Shown here: positions 56,286 to 64,000 of the stretch, piece by piece
Layout: the number at the start of each line of letters is the position of its first letter
Position numbering within the stretch: the stretch's first letter is position 1
Assembly: GCF_003837865.1 (NCBI RefSeq)
Contig: NZ_RQIS01000003.1
Span: 1-64,000, forward strand
Source of the DNA: Paraburkholderia dinghuensis
GTDB lineage: Bacteria; Pseudomonadota; Gammaproteobacteria; Burkholderiales; Burkholderiaceae
Reading direction: 5' to 3'
Length of the DNA: 64,000 nucleotides
Position numbers and translations under genes: made by a program
Notes under the pieces: generated by a model
The model's database searches: none
Told to the model about the DNA's origin: nothing
The model's input: the letters and a program-made list of their open reading frames with translations, nothing else

Positions 56286-57931
56286 GCCATTGCCTTTTGC
56301 GGATACAGCTCGATGCGCGTTGAGTCGCCAGACAGGATGCTGCAACGCTCCAGCATTACGGTGAGTTCACGTTGATCGCCTCCCAGTCCACAACTCTGCG
56401 GAACAAAGGTTGGGGTAAGCCTGAGTTCGAAGTGGTCGCCATCGTGCTTGATTGGCCAAGAGATTACAGTCTCGGAGCCACGTTTGAACTTTATGGGAGC
56501 ACCGTTTGGCTTCCCTTCCCGGAATGCCTGTACCGTCAGCGTTCGTTGCGGCAACCAATCGGGCGCCATGAACCGGAGTTCCACTTTCTGGACGCCTGCG
56601 AGCGGAGCAGTTTGCACCTTTAGACTGTCGCCGAGCCAGCCGTCGGCGTGCACACCGGTTAGCAGATTCTCGTTTCGCGGTTGGCCCATCGCATCCTGGA
56701 ACAACGTCCAGTATTCATCTGCCATGCGTTTCGAGTCCGAGAATTCGGCCACGCGCGCTCTCCCTGCCTCCACTAGCCGGGCACGTAGCGCGTCATCGTG
56801 AACGAGAGAACTCATTGCGGCTGCCATCGCACTGGGAATACGCGGATCAAAGAGAATCGCCGCATCAGCCGCCACTTCCGGAAGCGACGTGGTGTTGCTG
56901 CACGCGACCGGGACCCCTGCAGCCATTGCTTCAAGGACCGGAAGACCAAAGCCCTCATAGAGCGACGGAAAGACCACGCCGCTGCAATTCGATATCAGGG
57001 CCGACAACTCTGCGCCAGGCAAGTACCCTGGGAATATCACTCGATCACCGATATTCATGCCGTGCGCTGCGCTCTTCAACCATTCCTGGCGCGGACCGGG
57101 TGCGCCGGTGCAAACCAGTTTGATGTCCGTCGAGAGCCTGCCGTCGGCGCAAGCCATACCGAATGCGGTTAACAGCATTTCGTGGTTCTTATGCTTCCAG
57201 AAATTAGCCGGGTAGATCAAATATTGGCGACGTGTGAGGCCCAAATTATTCAGAACTTCCGTATTCTGACCCGATTCCGGCGCAATCCGCTGCGCCATGC
57301 GTAAATGAATGGTACGGATACGCGACGGATCAAGCTCGCCGTGTGTGATTGCCGAGTGCCGCGAATAGTCGGAAATTGCCGCGAGTGCGGTCGCACGACG
57401 CGAAGCATCGGTAAATGTTTGTGACCGATGCGCCACGTCCTCCGGCGCGAAGAACTCCGGATAAGTTTTGTACTGGAGATCGTAGATAGTGCAGACCGTT
57501 GGAATGCCAGGTTCGTAGTATGTGGGCGCTGTAAACGGGCAAAAGAGCAGATCGACTTCCAGATCGCGCAACAACGTTCCGGCACCGCGTCGCTTCAGGT
57601 TCCTGTTGAGCAAATATCCGGCGCGACCGAGCACACGCCGAAGCCTGCCACCTATCAACGGCGTGATGCGCGAAGCGATTCGCCTTAGGCGTGGTCGAAC
57701 GGAGCTGGCTTGGGCCGCACCAATGACCATTCTGCGCTCCACATTTGGCCGATCGAGAGCCGCCAGTTCTTCGTGAGATGCTGCTTGGGTAAGCAGAATA
57801 AACCGCGTATCCGGTGCCATCGCCGTTATCTGACGGAGCAAATCCAGCACAAAAATTTTTGCTCCGCCATTCTCACCACCAGGTAGAATGGGTGTGAGGT
57901 CCACCGCAACCTTGAGAGGTACTTTGCTCAT
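56282..57931 (-). CDS. family 4 glycosyltransferase with C-terminal accessory domain
   Basis: 549 residues. The GT-B part covers about 1-415, with YPANFWKHKNHEMLL (about 240-254) and SLYEGFGLPVLEAMAAGVPV (donor site, 323-342). An extra domain at about 425-535 contains DGWLGDSLKV, KRGSETVISWPI and GGDQRELTVML; it resembles the end of the membrane protein at 51642. It is probably beta-rich and may bind glycan. The gene overlaps both neighbours by four bases. A mannosyl- or rhamnosyltransferase role is plausible, given GDP-mannose and dTDP-rhamnose synthesis nearby. Confidence 0.85.
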   Translation of the reverse strand: MSKVPLKVAVDLTPILPGGENGGAKIFVLDLLRQITAMAPDTRFILLTQAASHEELAALDRPNVERRMVIGAAQASSVRPRLRRIASRITPLIGGRLRRVLGRAGYLLNRNLKRRGAGTLLRDLEVDLLFCPFTAPTYYEPGIPTVCTIYDLQYKTYPEFFAPEDVAHRSQTFTDASRRATALAAISDYSRHSAITHGELDPSRIRTIHLRMAQRIAPESGQNTEVLNNLGLTRRQYLIYPANFWKHKNHEMLLTAFGMACADGRLSTDIKLVCTGAPGPRQEWLKSAAHGMNIGDRVIFPGYLPGAELSALISNCSGVVFPSLYEGFGLPVLEAMAAGVPVACSNTTSLPEVAADAAILFDPRIPSAMAAAMSSLVHDDALRARLVEAGRARVAEFSDSKRMADEYWTLFQDAMGQPRNENLLTGVHADGWLGDSLKVQTAPLAGVQKVELRFMAPDWLPQRTLTVQAFREGKPNGAPIKFKRGSETVISWPIKHDGDHFELRLTPTFVPQSCGLGGDQRELTVMLERCSILSGDSTRIELYPQKAMA

Positions 57932-59331
57932 GGCTGTTTAATCCGGGTTTCGAGCTTTTTCGCTTCCCGCCACCGTGCGATTTTCGCCAATAAACGAAAC
58001 GCACGATGACCAAACAACCTCCGAAGGTCCGTTTCGAGCGAGTGAATCTCCTCGTCTCGGGCAGCGGTTTCTGCTTTCAACTTATCAACTGAACTCGCCA
58101 ATGCCGTAACGCTTTCGGTTTTTGCGTTTCGGTCGGCCTCTGCAGTGGCGAGCCGGGCAATCAGTCTGTAAATCTGTTCGTTTCGCCTGGCGCGGTCGGC
58201 TTCAACCTCTTTGATTATCCGGGAAAGCGTCTCGACTTGCTCACCACGCCCGGCGCGGTCGGCCTCAACCTCTTTGATTATCCGGGAAAGCGTCTCGATC
58301 TGTTCACCACGCCCGGCGCGGTCGGCTTCAACCTCTTTGATTATCCGGGAAAGCGTCTCGATCTGTTCACCACGTGCAGCGCGGTCGGCTTCGGATTCTT
58401 TTACCATCCGCGTAAGTGTCTCGATTTGTTCGCCGCGCGCGATCCGGTCGGACTCGGAGGCCAATTCGCGCTCGCGCAAGTCAAGCAGAGCCAAAGTCAT
58501 GCGCCCATTGGGCACGGCCATCAGTGCGGCCTCAACTTCCTGCGGCGCATGAGTTTGCAGCGGAACTCGGCTGACCGCGAAAAACATATCGTAGCGGCTA
58601 AAGATCGCCGGCTCGAATTGCATGTGTTCGGCGCCGATCTGCCGGAACAGACGTGTCGCAGATTCCGCAGTAAACAGGAAGAGGTGCTCGTCAGATTTCA
58701 ACTGCTCAAGAAACGCGCCGTTTGCTTCCAGGAGTTCGGTGTACTTCATCTCTCGCTTGAATTGCGGAGTCTGGATCAGCAACACGCCGTCAGGCTTCAA
58801 CAGCTTTAAACAGTGGGTCAGCGTGGCGACCGGATCCGGCAGATGCTCCATCACGTCCATAAGCGCTATGACATCGACGCTTCCTTCCGGGATGTCAAGA
58901 TTCTCGACTGGTCCGACGTAGATGGGAACGTTGAACGTCTTCTTGCCGAAATCGACAACCCAAGGGCTCATTTCCACCCCGGACGCTTCAAACCCTGCAT
59001 GGCGCAACAAAGCGACGAAGCTGCCATGAGAGCAGCCAAGTTCCATCACTTTGGACCCGGGCAATCGATATTTCAGAAGCGCCTTCAACCAATGGAGATT
59101 ACGCTCTGTCAGGTCAGTGCGAGCTCGCTTGTAGATATCGGGAAACCTGAGATCTTCACTTTGATGCTCCAGCCAGTAGGCCTTGCCGTAGAAATCGGCC
59201 TCGTCGTCGCTTACCGTCAGTTCTTCCGGAGTCAAACCCACGAGTGAAACCAGCGTTCCGCACGCACCGCATACTGCATACTCGACGCTGAACGGGAGGA
59301 ATTCGGTGCTTCCGCACCAACACGTAGTCAT
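57928..59331 (-). CDS. methyltransferase fused to a repeat-built coiled coil (WbdD-like layout)
   Basis: 467 residues. Four cysteines near the N-terminus (4, 6, 21, 24) look like a small zinc site. A class I methyltransferase core follows: VMELGCSHGSF (95-105), IALMDVMEHLPDP, LKPDGVLLIQTP. From about 285 to 435 a coiled coil is built from five 21-residue units (293-397), three nearly identical. The end, FRLLAKIARWREAKKLETRI, is amphipathic and could touch the membrane. WbdD of E. coli O9a caps an ABC-exported O-antigen and uses its coiled coil as a length ruler; this protein has no kinase domain but stands in the same setting. Start ATG 59331 overlaps the gene before it. Confidence 0.82.
   Translation of the reverse strand: MTTCWCGSTEFLPFSVEYAVCGACGTLVSLVGLTPEELTVSDDEADFYGKAYWLEHQSEDLRFPDIYKRARTDLTERNLHWLKALLKYRLPGSKVMELGCSHGSFVALLRHAGFEASGVEMSPWVVDFGKKTFNVPIYVGPVENLDIPEGSVDVIALMDVMEHLPDPVATLTHCLKLLKPDGVLLIQTPQFKREMKYTELLEANGAFLEQLKSDEHLFLFTAESATRLFRQIGAEHMQFEPAIFSRYDMFFAVSRVPLQTHAPQEVEAALMAVPNGRMTLALLDLRERELASESDRIARGEQIETLTRMVKESEADRAARGEQIETLSRIIKEVEADRAGRGEQIETLSRIIKEVEADRAGRGEQVETLSRIIKEVEADRARRNEQIYRLIARLATAEADRNAKTESVTALASSVDKLKAETAARDEEIHSLETDLRRLFGHRAFRLLAKIARWREAKKLETRIKQP
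58141..58455 (-). repeat. five tandem 63-bp coding repeats
   Basis: Five units of 63 bases encode 21 residues each, beginning E-A/S-D-R. Units 2-4 (58204-58392) are almost identical in DNA, while the two end units have diverged. The unit length is three heptads, so gain or loss of a unit keeps both the frame and the coiled-coil register. Confidence 0.85.
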
Positions 59332-60176
59332 ATTGTCTGCCCGAGTTTGCGCATGAGGAAAACGGCGCCACAACAATCCAGCATATCCTGTTCCATCTCC
59401 AGCAGGCCGTCGACGATCTTGCGAAACGCAGATGGGAAGTTAGGATTATTTGAAAGGAAGGGAAAGGCTACATCGCCGCCCTCGCCGCCGGCGGCTTTCT
59501 TCACATGCCAGAGGTTGTCCATCAGCAGGAATGCGCCGGCATTGTGCTTGGGCAGAAGTGATATGTGCGCTTCTGCGACCAAGCCGGCCCGCTGAAAATT
59601 CGTCGTCCAGCCATCAACCGTAAGCGGATTGACGAGATAATGATAGTCGAGAAATTGATTGCGCAGCGTATCGGCCGACCTGTCGAATCCGGCCAATCGG
59701 ACGAGCTCGGGCAACACCGACCACTCAACGAACCGCTCGGTGACGACACTGCAAAGCAGCATGCCGCCGGGACTCAGGTAACGTGCAATTTCAGCCAGTC
59801 CGGCATCGAGATGGTCCACGTGCTCGATAGAGCAGTTGACGAATACATGGTCGAAGCTCTCAGCCGGTTTCGGTTCCGGAACCGCGTTGGCCACGGCGAC
59901 GTGAGTCCGGACGTAAACGCCGCTTTGCCGTCCGAGTTCGGCGACTTCGGGATCGATGTCGACGCCGATTACTTCCGCAGCGTGAGGCCAAATAAGGTGG
60001 AAATAGCGTCCGTCTCCGCATCCCAAATCGAGAATGCGGCCATCAACCCGGAAGTGCCTGTAAGCAGCGCATTCCCAAGCCCGCCAGTGACTAAGGGAGG
60101 GAACGTGGGGATACAGTTGGAAAACGGAATCATAGCCGCGCAATACTTCACTTGCCGGCAAGATTGCGCGCTCCAT
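59328..60176 (-). CDS. class I SAM-dependent methyltransferase
   Basis: 282 residues. RILDLGCGDGRYFHLI is motif I and FDHVFVNCSIEHVDHLD the acidic middle motif; YLSPGGMLLCSV completes the core. The last 100 residues are a variable substrate region. It is the second methyltransferase in the row and may methylate a sugar or the terminal residue of the glycan. It overlaps the sulfotransferase stop by one base and the following methyltransferase by four. Confidence 0.85.
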   Translation of the reverse strand: MERAILPASEVLRGYDSVFQLYPHVPSLSHWRAWECAAYRHFRVDGRILDLGCGDGRYFHLIWPHAAEVIGVDIDPEVAELGRQSGVYVRTHVAVANAVPEPKPAESFDHVFVNCSIEHVDHLDAGLAEIARYLSPGGMLLCSVVTERFVEWSVLPELVRLAGFDRSADTLRNQFLDYHYLVNPLTVDGWTTNFQRAGLVAEAHISLLPKHNAGAFLLMDNLWHVKKAAGGEGGDVAFPFLSNNPNFPSAFRKIVDGLLEMEQDMLDCCGAVFLMRKLGQTI

Positions 60177-60919
60177 TACCGAATTCCCGGTTCGGCTAAC
60201 TGATAGCCTGTCTCGACAAGAAGACGACCGAATAGTCGATTAAACTCATCTGTCACAAGCGGAGTGAAGTAATTCTGCCAGTCACCGGAAATCCCTTTTC
60301 GCTCATGAGCCATGCGATCTTCATCTCCCGGTTTTCGACCGTTGGTCAAATTCTCAAAACGGTTCTTCAAAATAATTTTTTCCACGGTATCTTGGGAAAC
60401 TCCAATATCACACTGTCTAATTAGAACATCCTGCAGTATCTCAGTGTCACCGTGGAGTAAATCTTCATAGCGAATGAAGGTTTCGCCTGAATCGACCCAT
60501 GAGCGTTGAATATTCGCAGACAAGGGAAGCCATTCTTCCATCAGCATGAGCAGCCCGTCCTCTAAGCTGATCGACTCGAGGCGTTGTCGCCATTCGGCAA
60601 GACTTTTATGGATGATCGCATGGCTATAGCGAATGCTGAAATACGCAGAAACAAGGGTATCTCTCAGATCGCGGATCACGACAAACTTCCTGTAATTCGC
60701 AGGAAGGTTTACCGAGTAAAACTGTTCTTTGGTTACGTATACGGTGGGATAGACCGCTCCGGTAACGAGCGGCGTGTCGAGAAACTGTCGCTCGAACAAC
60801 TGTGGGTCGACGATCCGGCTCGGCGCGATATCGCGCAATATCCTGTGCAGCCACTGAGATCCGGCTTTCCAATGCGTCACGTGAAATACGGTCGACAATT
60901 GATTTTGATCTTGGTTCAT
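60176..60919 (-). CDS. PAPS-dependent sulfotransferase
   Basis: 247 residues. The 5'-phosphosulfate loop is HWKAGSQWLHRIL and the 3'-phosphate motif VIRDLRDTLVSAYFS; the late RKGISGDWQNYFT is the second nucleotide-binding block, as in P-loop sulfotransferases. It would move sulfate from PAPS to a sugar hydroxyl in the cytoplasm before export. ATG 60919 is used; a TTG at 60943 overlapping the wzt end is possible. Its place directly after wzt hints that sulfate is part of, or caps, the exported glycan. Confidence 0.8.
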   Translation of the reverse strand: MNQDQNQLSTVFHVTHWKAGSQWLHRILRDIAPSRIVDPQLFERQFLDTPLVTGAVYPTVYVTKEQFYSVNLPANYRKFVVIRDLRDTLVSAYFSIRYSHAIIHKSLAEWRQRLESISLEDGLLMLMEEWLPLSANIQRSWVDSGETFIRYEDLLHGDTEILQDVLIRQCDIGVSQDTVEKIILKNRFENLTNGRKPGDEDRMAHERKGISGDWQNYFTPLVTDEFNRLFGRLLVETGYQLAEPGIR

Positions 60920-60932
60920 TTGCGCTGGTGCG

Positions 60933-62381
60933 TTAGGACGCAATCGAGGTTTTTTGCGGATGCTCCGCCGTTATAGAGATCTTTCCCGGCAGGTCCGCAA
61001 CACCATGGTGTGTCAGTATTGGCACACCGTTGCTGAGCGCCAGTCCTACGGAGAAAGAGCCAGCGTTTGCAATGTGGCACTTCCGGATGTGTAGGGCCGA
61101 CATTTCATCGTGCGAGATACTCGCGCGTGCCGCCCAAGCATCTCTCGGCACTGAAGCGAGGCCGATTTCGAAGACATATTCTCCGGGGCCGATGTTAAGG
61201 GCAATTTCCTGTCTGCATAATATCTTCGTTCCGCGGTAGCATATCGCGGGAGCATCGCCATCCAATTGCCAGCTATTTTTTCCGTGAACCAGCGTGCCGC
61301 GTTCGTTTTGCACAACGATACCGCATATTGGTACGTCAATATCGCCGACGATGTCGAACTCATAGTAGAAGACGGCAACGTCTCCTTGGCGGAAGCTATT
61401 GCAGGGTACGCCGGCTTCGTTGCAGATCGCCACTCCGATGCATCGAGCGCTTCCGTCGCTGATCTGTGATTTGCCGGTCAGATCAATATAGGCTGCTGAA
61501 TCGGGGCGCGCGGGCGCCTCGCCTACCAAATCGACAGCTTGAAGCGGTGTTGGTTTTGCCACTCGTTCAGGCTGAGCTGGCTTGCTTGTTTGATGCAACA
61601 AATAATAATGTTTCGCCGCTTCCGATGACGGCCCGATAAATTTCGTAACCCCATGATCGAGCAAGATAGCGCGCTCACAATATTGCTCGATTTCCGGCAT
61701 CGAATGCGAGACCAGCAGGATAGCGACACCTGCGTCGCGCAACTGCTCGAGCCGCGTGTAGCACTTTTTCCTAAAGAATACGTCGCCAACCGCGAGCGCC
61801 TCATCAATGATGACGATGGACGCGTCAATATGTGCCTGCACCGCAAACGCAAGACGGACGAACATCCCGCTCGAATACGTCATGACAGGTTGATCAATGA
61901 ACTCACCGATGTCTGCGAATTCGACGATCTCGTCGTAGCGCTCTTCGATCTCTCTTTGACTCAGACCCAGAATGCGTCCGTTAAGGAACACGTTTTCCCG
62001 GCCACTGAATTCCGGATTGAAGCCACTTCCCAATTCCAGCAATGCCGCTACGCGGCCGTTCACTTCCACCTCTCCTGCCGTGGGGGTCAAAGTTCCGGCC
62101 AGAATTTGCAGCAGCGTGCTCTTGCCACTGCCATTGCGGCCGATGATGCCCATCGTCTCGCCGCGGCGTACGTGAAACGAAACGTCCCGCAACGCCCAGA
62201 ATTCCTGGAAATAGTGGGGCGCCGGCCAGGGCCCGGAAACATGCATAGCCACGGCAGCCCGATTGATCGTTCGATGCAGGCGCGGCAAGACGAGTTGTTT
62301 CAGCCGATCTCTCGGCGCGCCGTAGATTTCATAGCGCTTACTAAGATGGCGGACGTCAATGACCGTGTCTTCAGACGACAT
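60933..62381 (-). CDS. wzt: Wzt, ABC transporter ATP-binding protein with C-terminal carbohydrate-binding domain
   Basis: 482 residues. The ATPase covers about 1-250: Walker A GRNGSGKST, signature YSSGMFVRLAFA, Walker B IVIIDEALAVGD. After a linker rich in Pro and Ala, residues ~300-450 form a Wzt_C-type beta domain (SFRQGDVAVFYYEFDIVGD is its core). In E. coli O9a this domain recognises the capped chain end before export. Its presence here argues that the polymer carries a terminal modification. ATG 62381 overlaps wzm by 11 bases. Confidence 0.93.
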   Translation of the reverse strand: MSSEDTVIDVRHLSKRYEIYGAPRDRLKQLVLPRLHRTINRAAVAMHVSGPWPAPHYFQEFWALRDVSFHVRRGETMGIIGRNGSGKSTLLQILAGTLTPTAGEVEVNGRVAALLELGSGFNPEFSGRENVFLNGRILGLSQREIEERYDEIVEFADIGEFIDQPVMTYSSGMFVRLAFAVQAHIDASIVIIDEALAVGDVFFRKKCYTRLEQLRDAGVAILLVSHSMPEIEQYCERAILLDHGVTKFIGPSSEAAKHYYLLHQTSKPAQPERVAKPTPLQAVDLVGEAPARPDSAAYIDLTGKSQISDGSARCIGVAICNEAGVPCNSFRQGDVAVFYYEFDIVGDIDVPICGIVVQNERGTLVHGKNSWQLDGDAPAICYRGTKILCRQEIALNIGPGEYVFEIGLASVPRDAWAARASISHDEMSALHIRKCHIANAGSFSVGLALSNGVPILTHHGVADLPGKISITAEHPQKTSIAS

Positions 62382-63195
62382 CAGCAAAGCCTCTACGTGA
62401 CTTCTGGAACCACCAGTAACCTGCCTGGAAAATGCCCAGACCGAATACCAGACTCACGGCCCATGGATACCATTGGAAAGGATTGCCAAAGAGCAGTAAA
62501 TTTCGCAGTTGAATGACCGGTAAGGTAATTGGATTCCACTGAAGTACCACCTTGTACGCGCTGGGCAGTGAGTCAATCGGGTAGAAGATGGGCGCGAGAA
62601 ACAGTGTGATCGTGACCAGCATCCCGATCACCTGCGAGAGGTCGCGCAGGTACACGCCGAGCGATGCCAGGATCCATGACGCTCCCATGGTCATCAGGAT
62701 CAGGGGAATTAGAGCCAGAGGAATCAACAACGCCTGGATATGCAGTGTCGTGCCGGACAGAATGCAAAATGCGAGCAGGGCGCCGAAGCTCACCAGAAAG
62801 TGCAGGAAGGCCGAAAGCAAGGCCATCCACGACAGTATCTCAAGGGGGAAAACAACCTTCTTTACGTAGTTGGCGTGGCTCGTAACCAGGCTCGGTGAGC
62901 GATTGAGGCATTCCGCGAAGAACGTGTGAACGATGATTCCCGAGAACAGCACTATGGCGAACGCCACTTTGCTTTCATCGCTATGTCCGCCCCAACGGGC
63001 TTTGAACGCCACGCTGAAAACGAACGTATAGATCGCCAGCATTAGCAGCGGGTTAAGAAGCGACCAGGCGACTCCCAGCACCGAACCCTTGTAGCGTCCG
63101 ATGAAGTCCCGCTTTACGAGATCGCGGAGCAAATCCCAGTGTTGCACGAGGCCACGAAGCATGGTCGCTGGCGAGGCGGAGTGTTGATTGCTCAT
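62371..63195 (-). CDS. wzm: Wzm, ABC transporter permease for polysaccharide export
   Basis: 274 residues with six membrane segments. LVKRDFIGRYKGSVLGVAWSLLNPLLML is the ABC-2 polysaccharide permease signature. It forms the export channel with Wzt for undecaprenyl-linked O-antigen or capsule. ATG 63195 is chosen; the ribosome-binding site is weak, and ATG 63162 is another option. It is followed by wzt with overlap. Confidence 0.92.
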   Translation of the reverse strand: MSNQHSASPATMLRGLVQHWDLLRDLVKRDFIGRYKGSVLGVAWSLLNPLLMLAIYTFVFSVAFKARWGGHSDESKVAFAIVLFSGIIVHTFFAECLNRSPSLVTSHANYVKKVVFPLEILSWMALLSAFLHFLVSFGALLAFCILSGTTLHIQALLIPLALIPLILMTMGASWILASLGVYLRDLSQVIGMLVTITLFLAPIFYPIDSLPSAYKVVLQWNPITLPVIQLRNLLLFGNPFQWYPWAVSLVFGLGIFQAGYWWFQKSRRGFADVV

Positions 63196-63280
63196 TAACT
63201 GTATGAACGGCTGGTTGAGGGAGTACGCGATATCCGCACCGTGCTTAACCAACTATGGGCTCGGCACGGCAATGGCCGGG

Positions 63281-64000
63281 TCATGCGCGTCCGTATCGGT
63301 CTTCAAAGCGGACGATATCGTCTTCGCCAAGATAGGGTCCGCTCTGAACTTCGATCATTATCAGGCTGAGAATGCCGGGATTCTCGAGTCTATGCTTGTG
63401 CCCCGCCGGGATGTAGGTGGACTCGTTCGTGTTGACGTACAACTCCTTCTCGCCATTGACGACCTTCGCCATGCCATGCACCACGATCCAGTGCTCGCTG
63501 CGGTGATGATGCATTTGCAGGCTGAGACTAGCACCTGGCTTTACCTCGATGCGCTTGATCTTGAAGCCGTTGCCCTCTTCGAGTACGGTATAGGTGCCCC
63601 AAGGTCTATGGACCGTGCGATGCAGTTTGTAAGCTGCATGACCCGATGCCTTCAACTGCGCGTAGATGTGCTTGACATCCTGCGCACTCGACTTGTGAGC
63701 GACCAGCATCGCGTCTGGCGTGTCGATCAGAATGAGGTCGTCGACGCCGACAGCGCCCAGCAGACGGTCGTTACTCTGGATGATGCAGTTATGTGTATTG
63801 TGTACAACCGCCTCACCCTGGATACGGTTGCCCGCACTATCCGGTTCCAATAGATTGCCCAACGCCGTCCACGAGCCAATGTCGCTCCAGCCGATGCTGC
63901 ACGGGACGACGGCGATCTGGTCAGATTTCTCCATCACGGCGTAATCGATCGAGAGATCAGGTACGCTGGAAAAGGTCTTCGCATCCAGTTCGATTTGTGA
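63281..64000 (-). CDS. manC: mannose-1-phosphate guanylyltransferase/mannose-6-phosphate isomerase, C-terminal part
   Basis: The frame is open to the window end, so only about 240 C-terminal residues are seen. SIDYAVMEKSDQIAVVPCSIGWSDIGSW closes the guanylyltransferase half; the cupin half contains SLQMHHHRSEHWIVVHGMAKV and NESTYIPAGHKHRLENPG, the metal site of the isomerase. The enzyme makes GDP-mannose, so mannose or a derivative is likely in the glycan. wzm follows 85 bases downstream, probably on one transcript. Confidence 0.93.
   Translation of the reverse strand, partial: SQIELDAKTFSSVPDLSIDYAVMEKSDQIAVVPCSIGWSDIGSWTALGNLLEPDSAGNRIQGEAVVHNTHNCIIQSNDRLLGAVGVDDLILIDTPDAMLVAHKSSAQDVKHIYAQLKASGHAAYKLHRTVHRPWGTYTVLEEGNGFKIKRIEVKPGASLSLQMHHHRSEHWIVVHGMAKVVNGEKELYVNTNESTYIPAGHKHRLENPGILSLIMIEVQSGPYLGEDDIVRFEDRYGRA

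Noticed and set aside
58141..58455. tandem repeats considered as CRISPR
   Set aside because: Units are contiguous without spacers and lie in frame inside a coding sequence.

Overview
The window reads as a chromosomal segment of a Burkholderiaceae betaproteobacterium (Paraburkholderia, Caballeronia or Burkholderia type). Three things point there: a high-GC coding style; the order groES-groEL, thiD, rubredoxin, yqgE-ruvX-pyrR-pyrB-pyrC', plsC, apaH, rmlBACD, which I remember from that family; and many protein sequences of Burkholderia character. No organism name can be proven from the sequence alone. No rRNA, tRNA or CRISPR array was seen.

Region 1 (1-5.2 kb) holds the edge of an insertion sequence, an FkbH-like protein, a family 25 glycosyltransferase and a Wzx-type flippase. 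Region 2 (6.0-9.1 kb, minus strand) is a ubiU-ubiV-ubiT-DGC protein operon for oxygen-independent ubiquinone synthesis. An FNR/Anr-type box (9472-9485) lies upstream, and all eight Fe-S cysteines of UbiU and UbiV keep the E. coli spacing. Region 3 (10-20 kb) is accessory: an orphan Imm33-like protein, an epoxide hydrolase/TetR pair with two matching operators, a VOC/YafY pair, a Phd-type antitoxin beside a frameshifted VapC, a chemoreceptor, an IS481-type element, and an HxlR/Old-Yellow-Enzyme pair.

Region 4 (20.3-31.8 kb) is the conserved core: CIRCE-controlled groESL, thiD, rubredoxin, a 504-residue protein resembling the N-terminus of PilL/ChpA, then yqgE-ruvX-pyrR-pyrB-pyrC'-plsC and convergent apaH. 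The dihydroorotase-like PyrC' lacks its metal-binding HxH.

Region 5 (32.1-64 kb) is a large surface-polysaccharide locus. rmlBACD makes dTDP-L-rhamnose. A twelve-gene, mostly overlapping operon (37992-47583) encodes GtrB-like and GtrA-like proteins, a truncated methyltransferase, four sugar-modifying oxidoreductases or epimerases, the complete HddA-HddC-GmhA-GmhB route to GDP-D-glycero-alpha-D-manno-heptose, and a transaldolase that may supply sedoheptulose 7-phosphate. Two AT-rich multi-spanning membrane proteins flank an IS3-family element. The minus-strand part (64000 to 55431) runs manC (partial), wzm, wzt with a carbohydrate-binding domain, a sulfotransferase, a methyltransferase, a methyltransferase with a 21-residue-repeat coiled coil, a GT4 and a GT2.

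Together these suggest a rhamnose- and modified-heptose-containing glycan, built in the cytoplasm, capped by methyl and/or sulfate, exported by the Wzm/Wzt ABC transporter and possibly decorated in the periplasm by a Gtr-type system. The most interesting item is the methyltransferase with repeated coiled-coil units, whose layout resembles the WbdD chain-length ruler.
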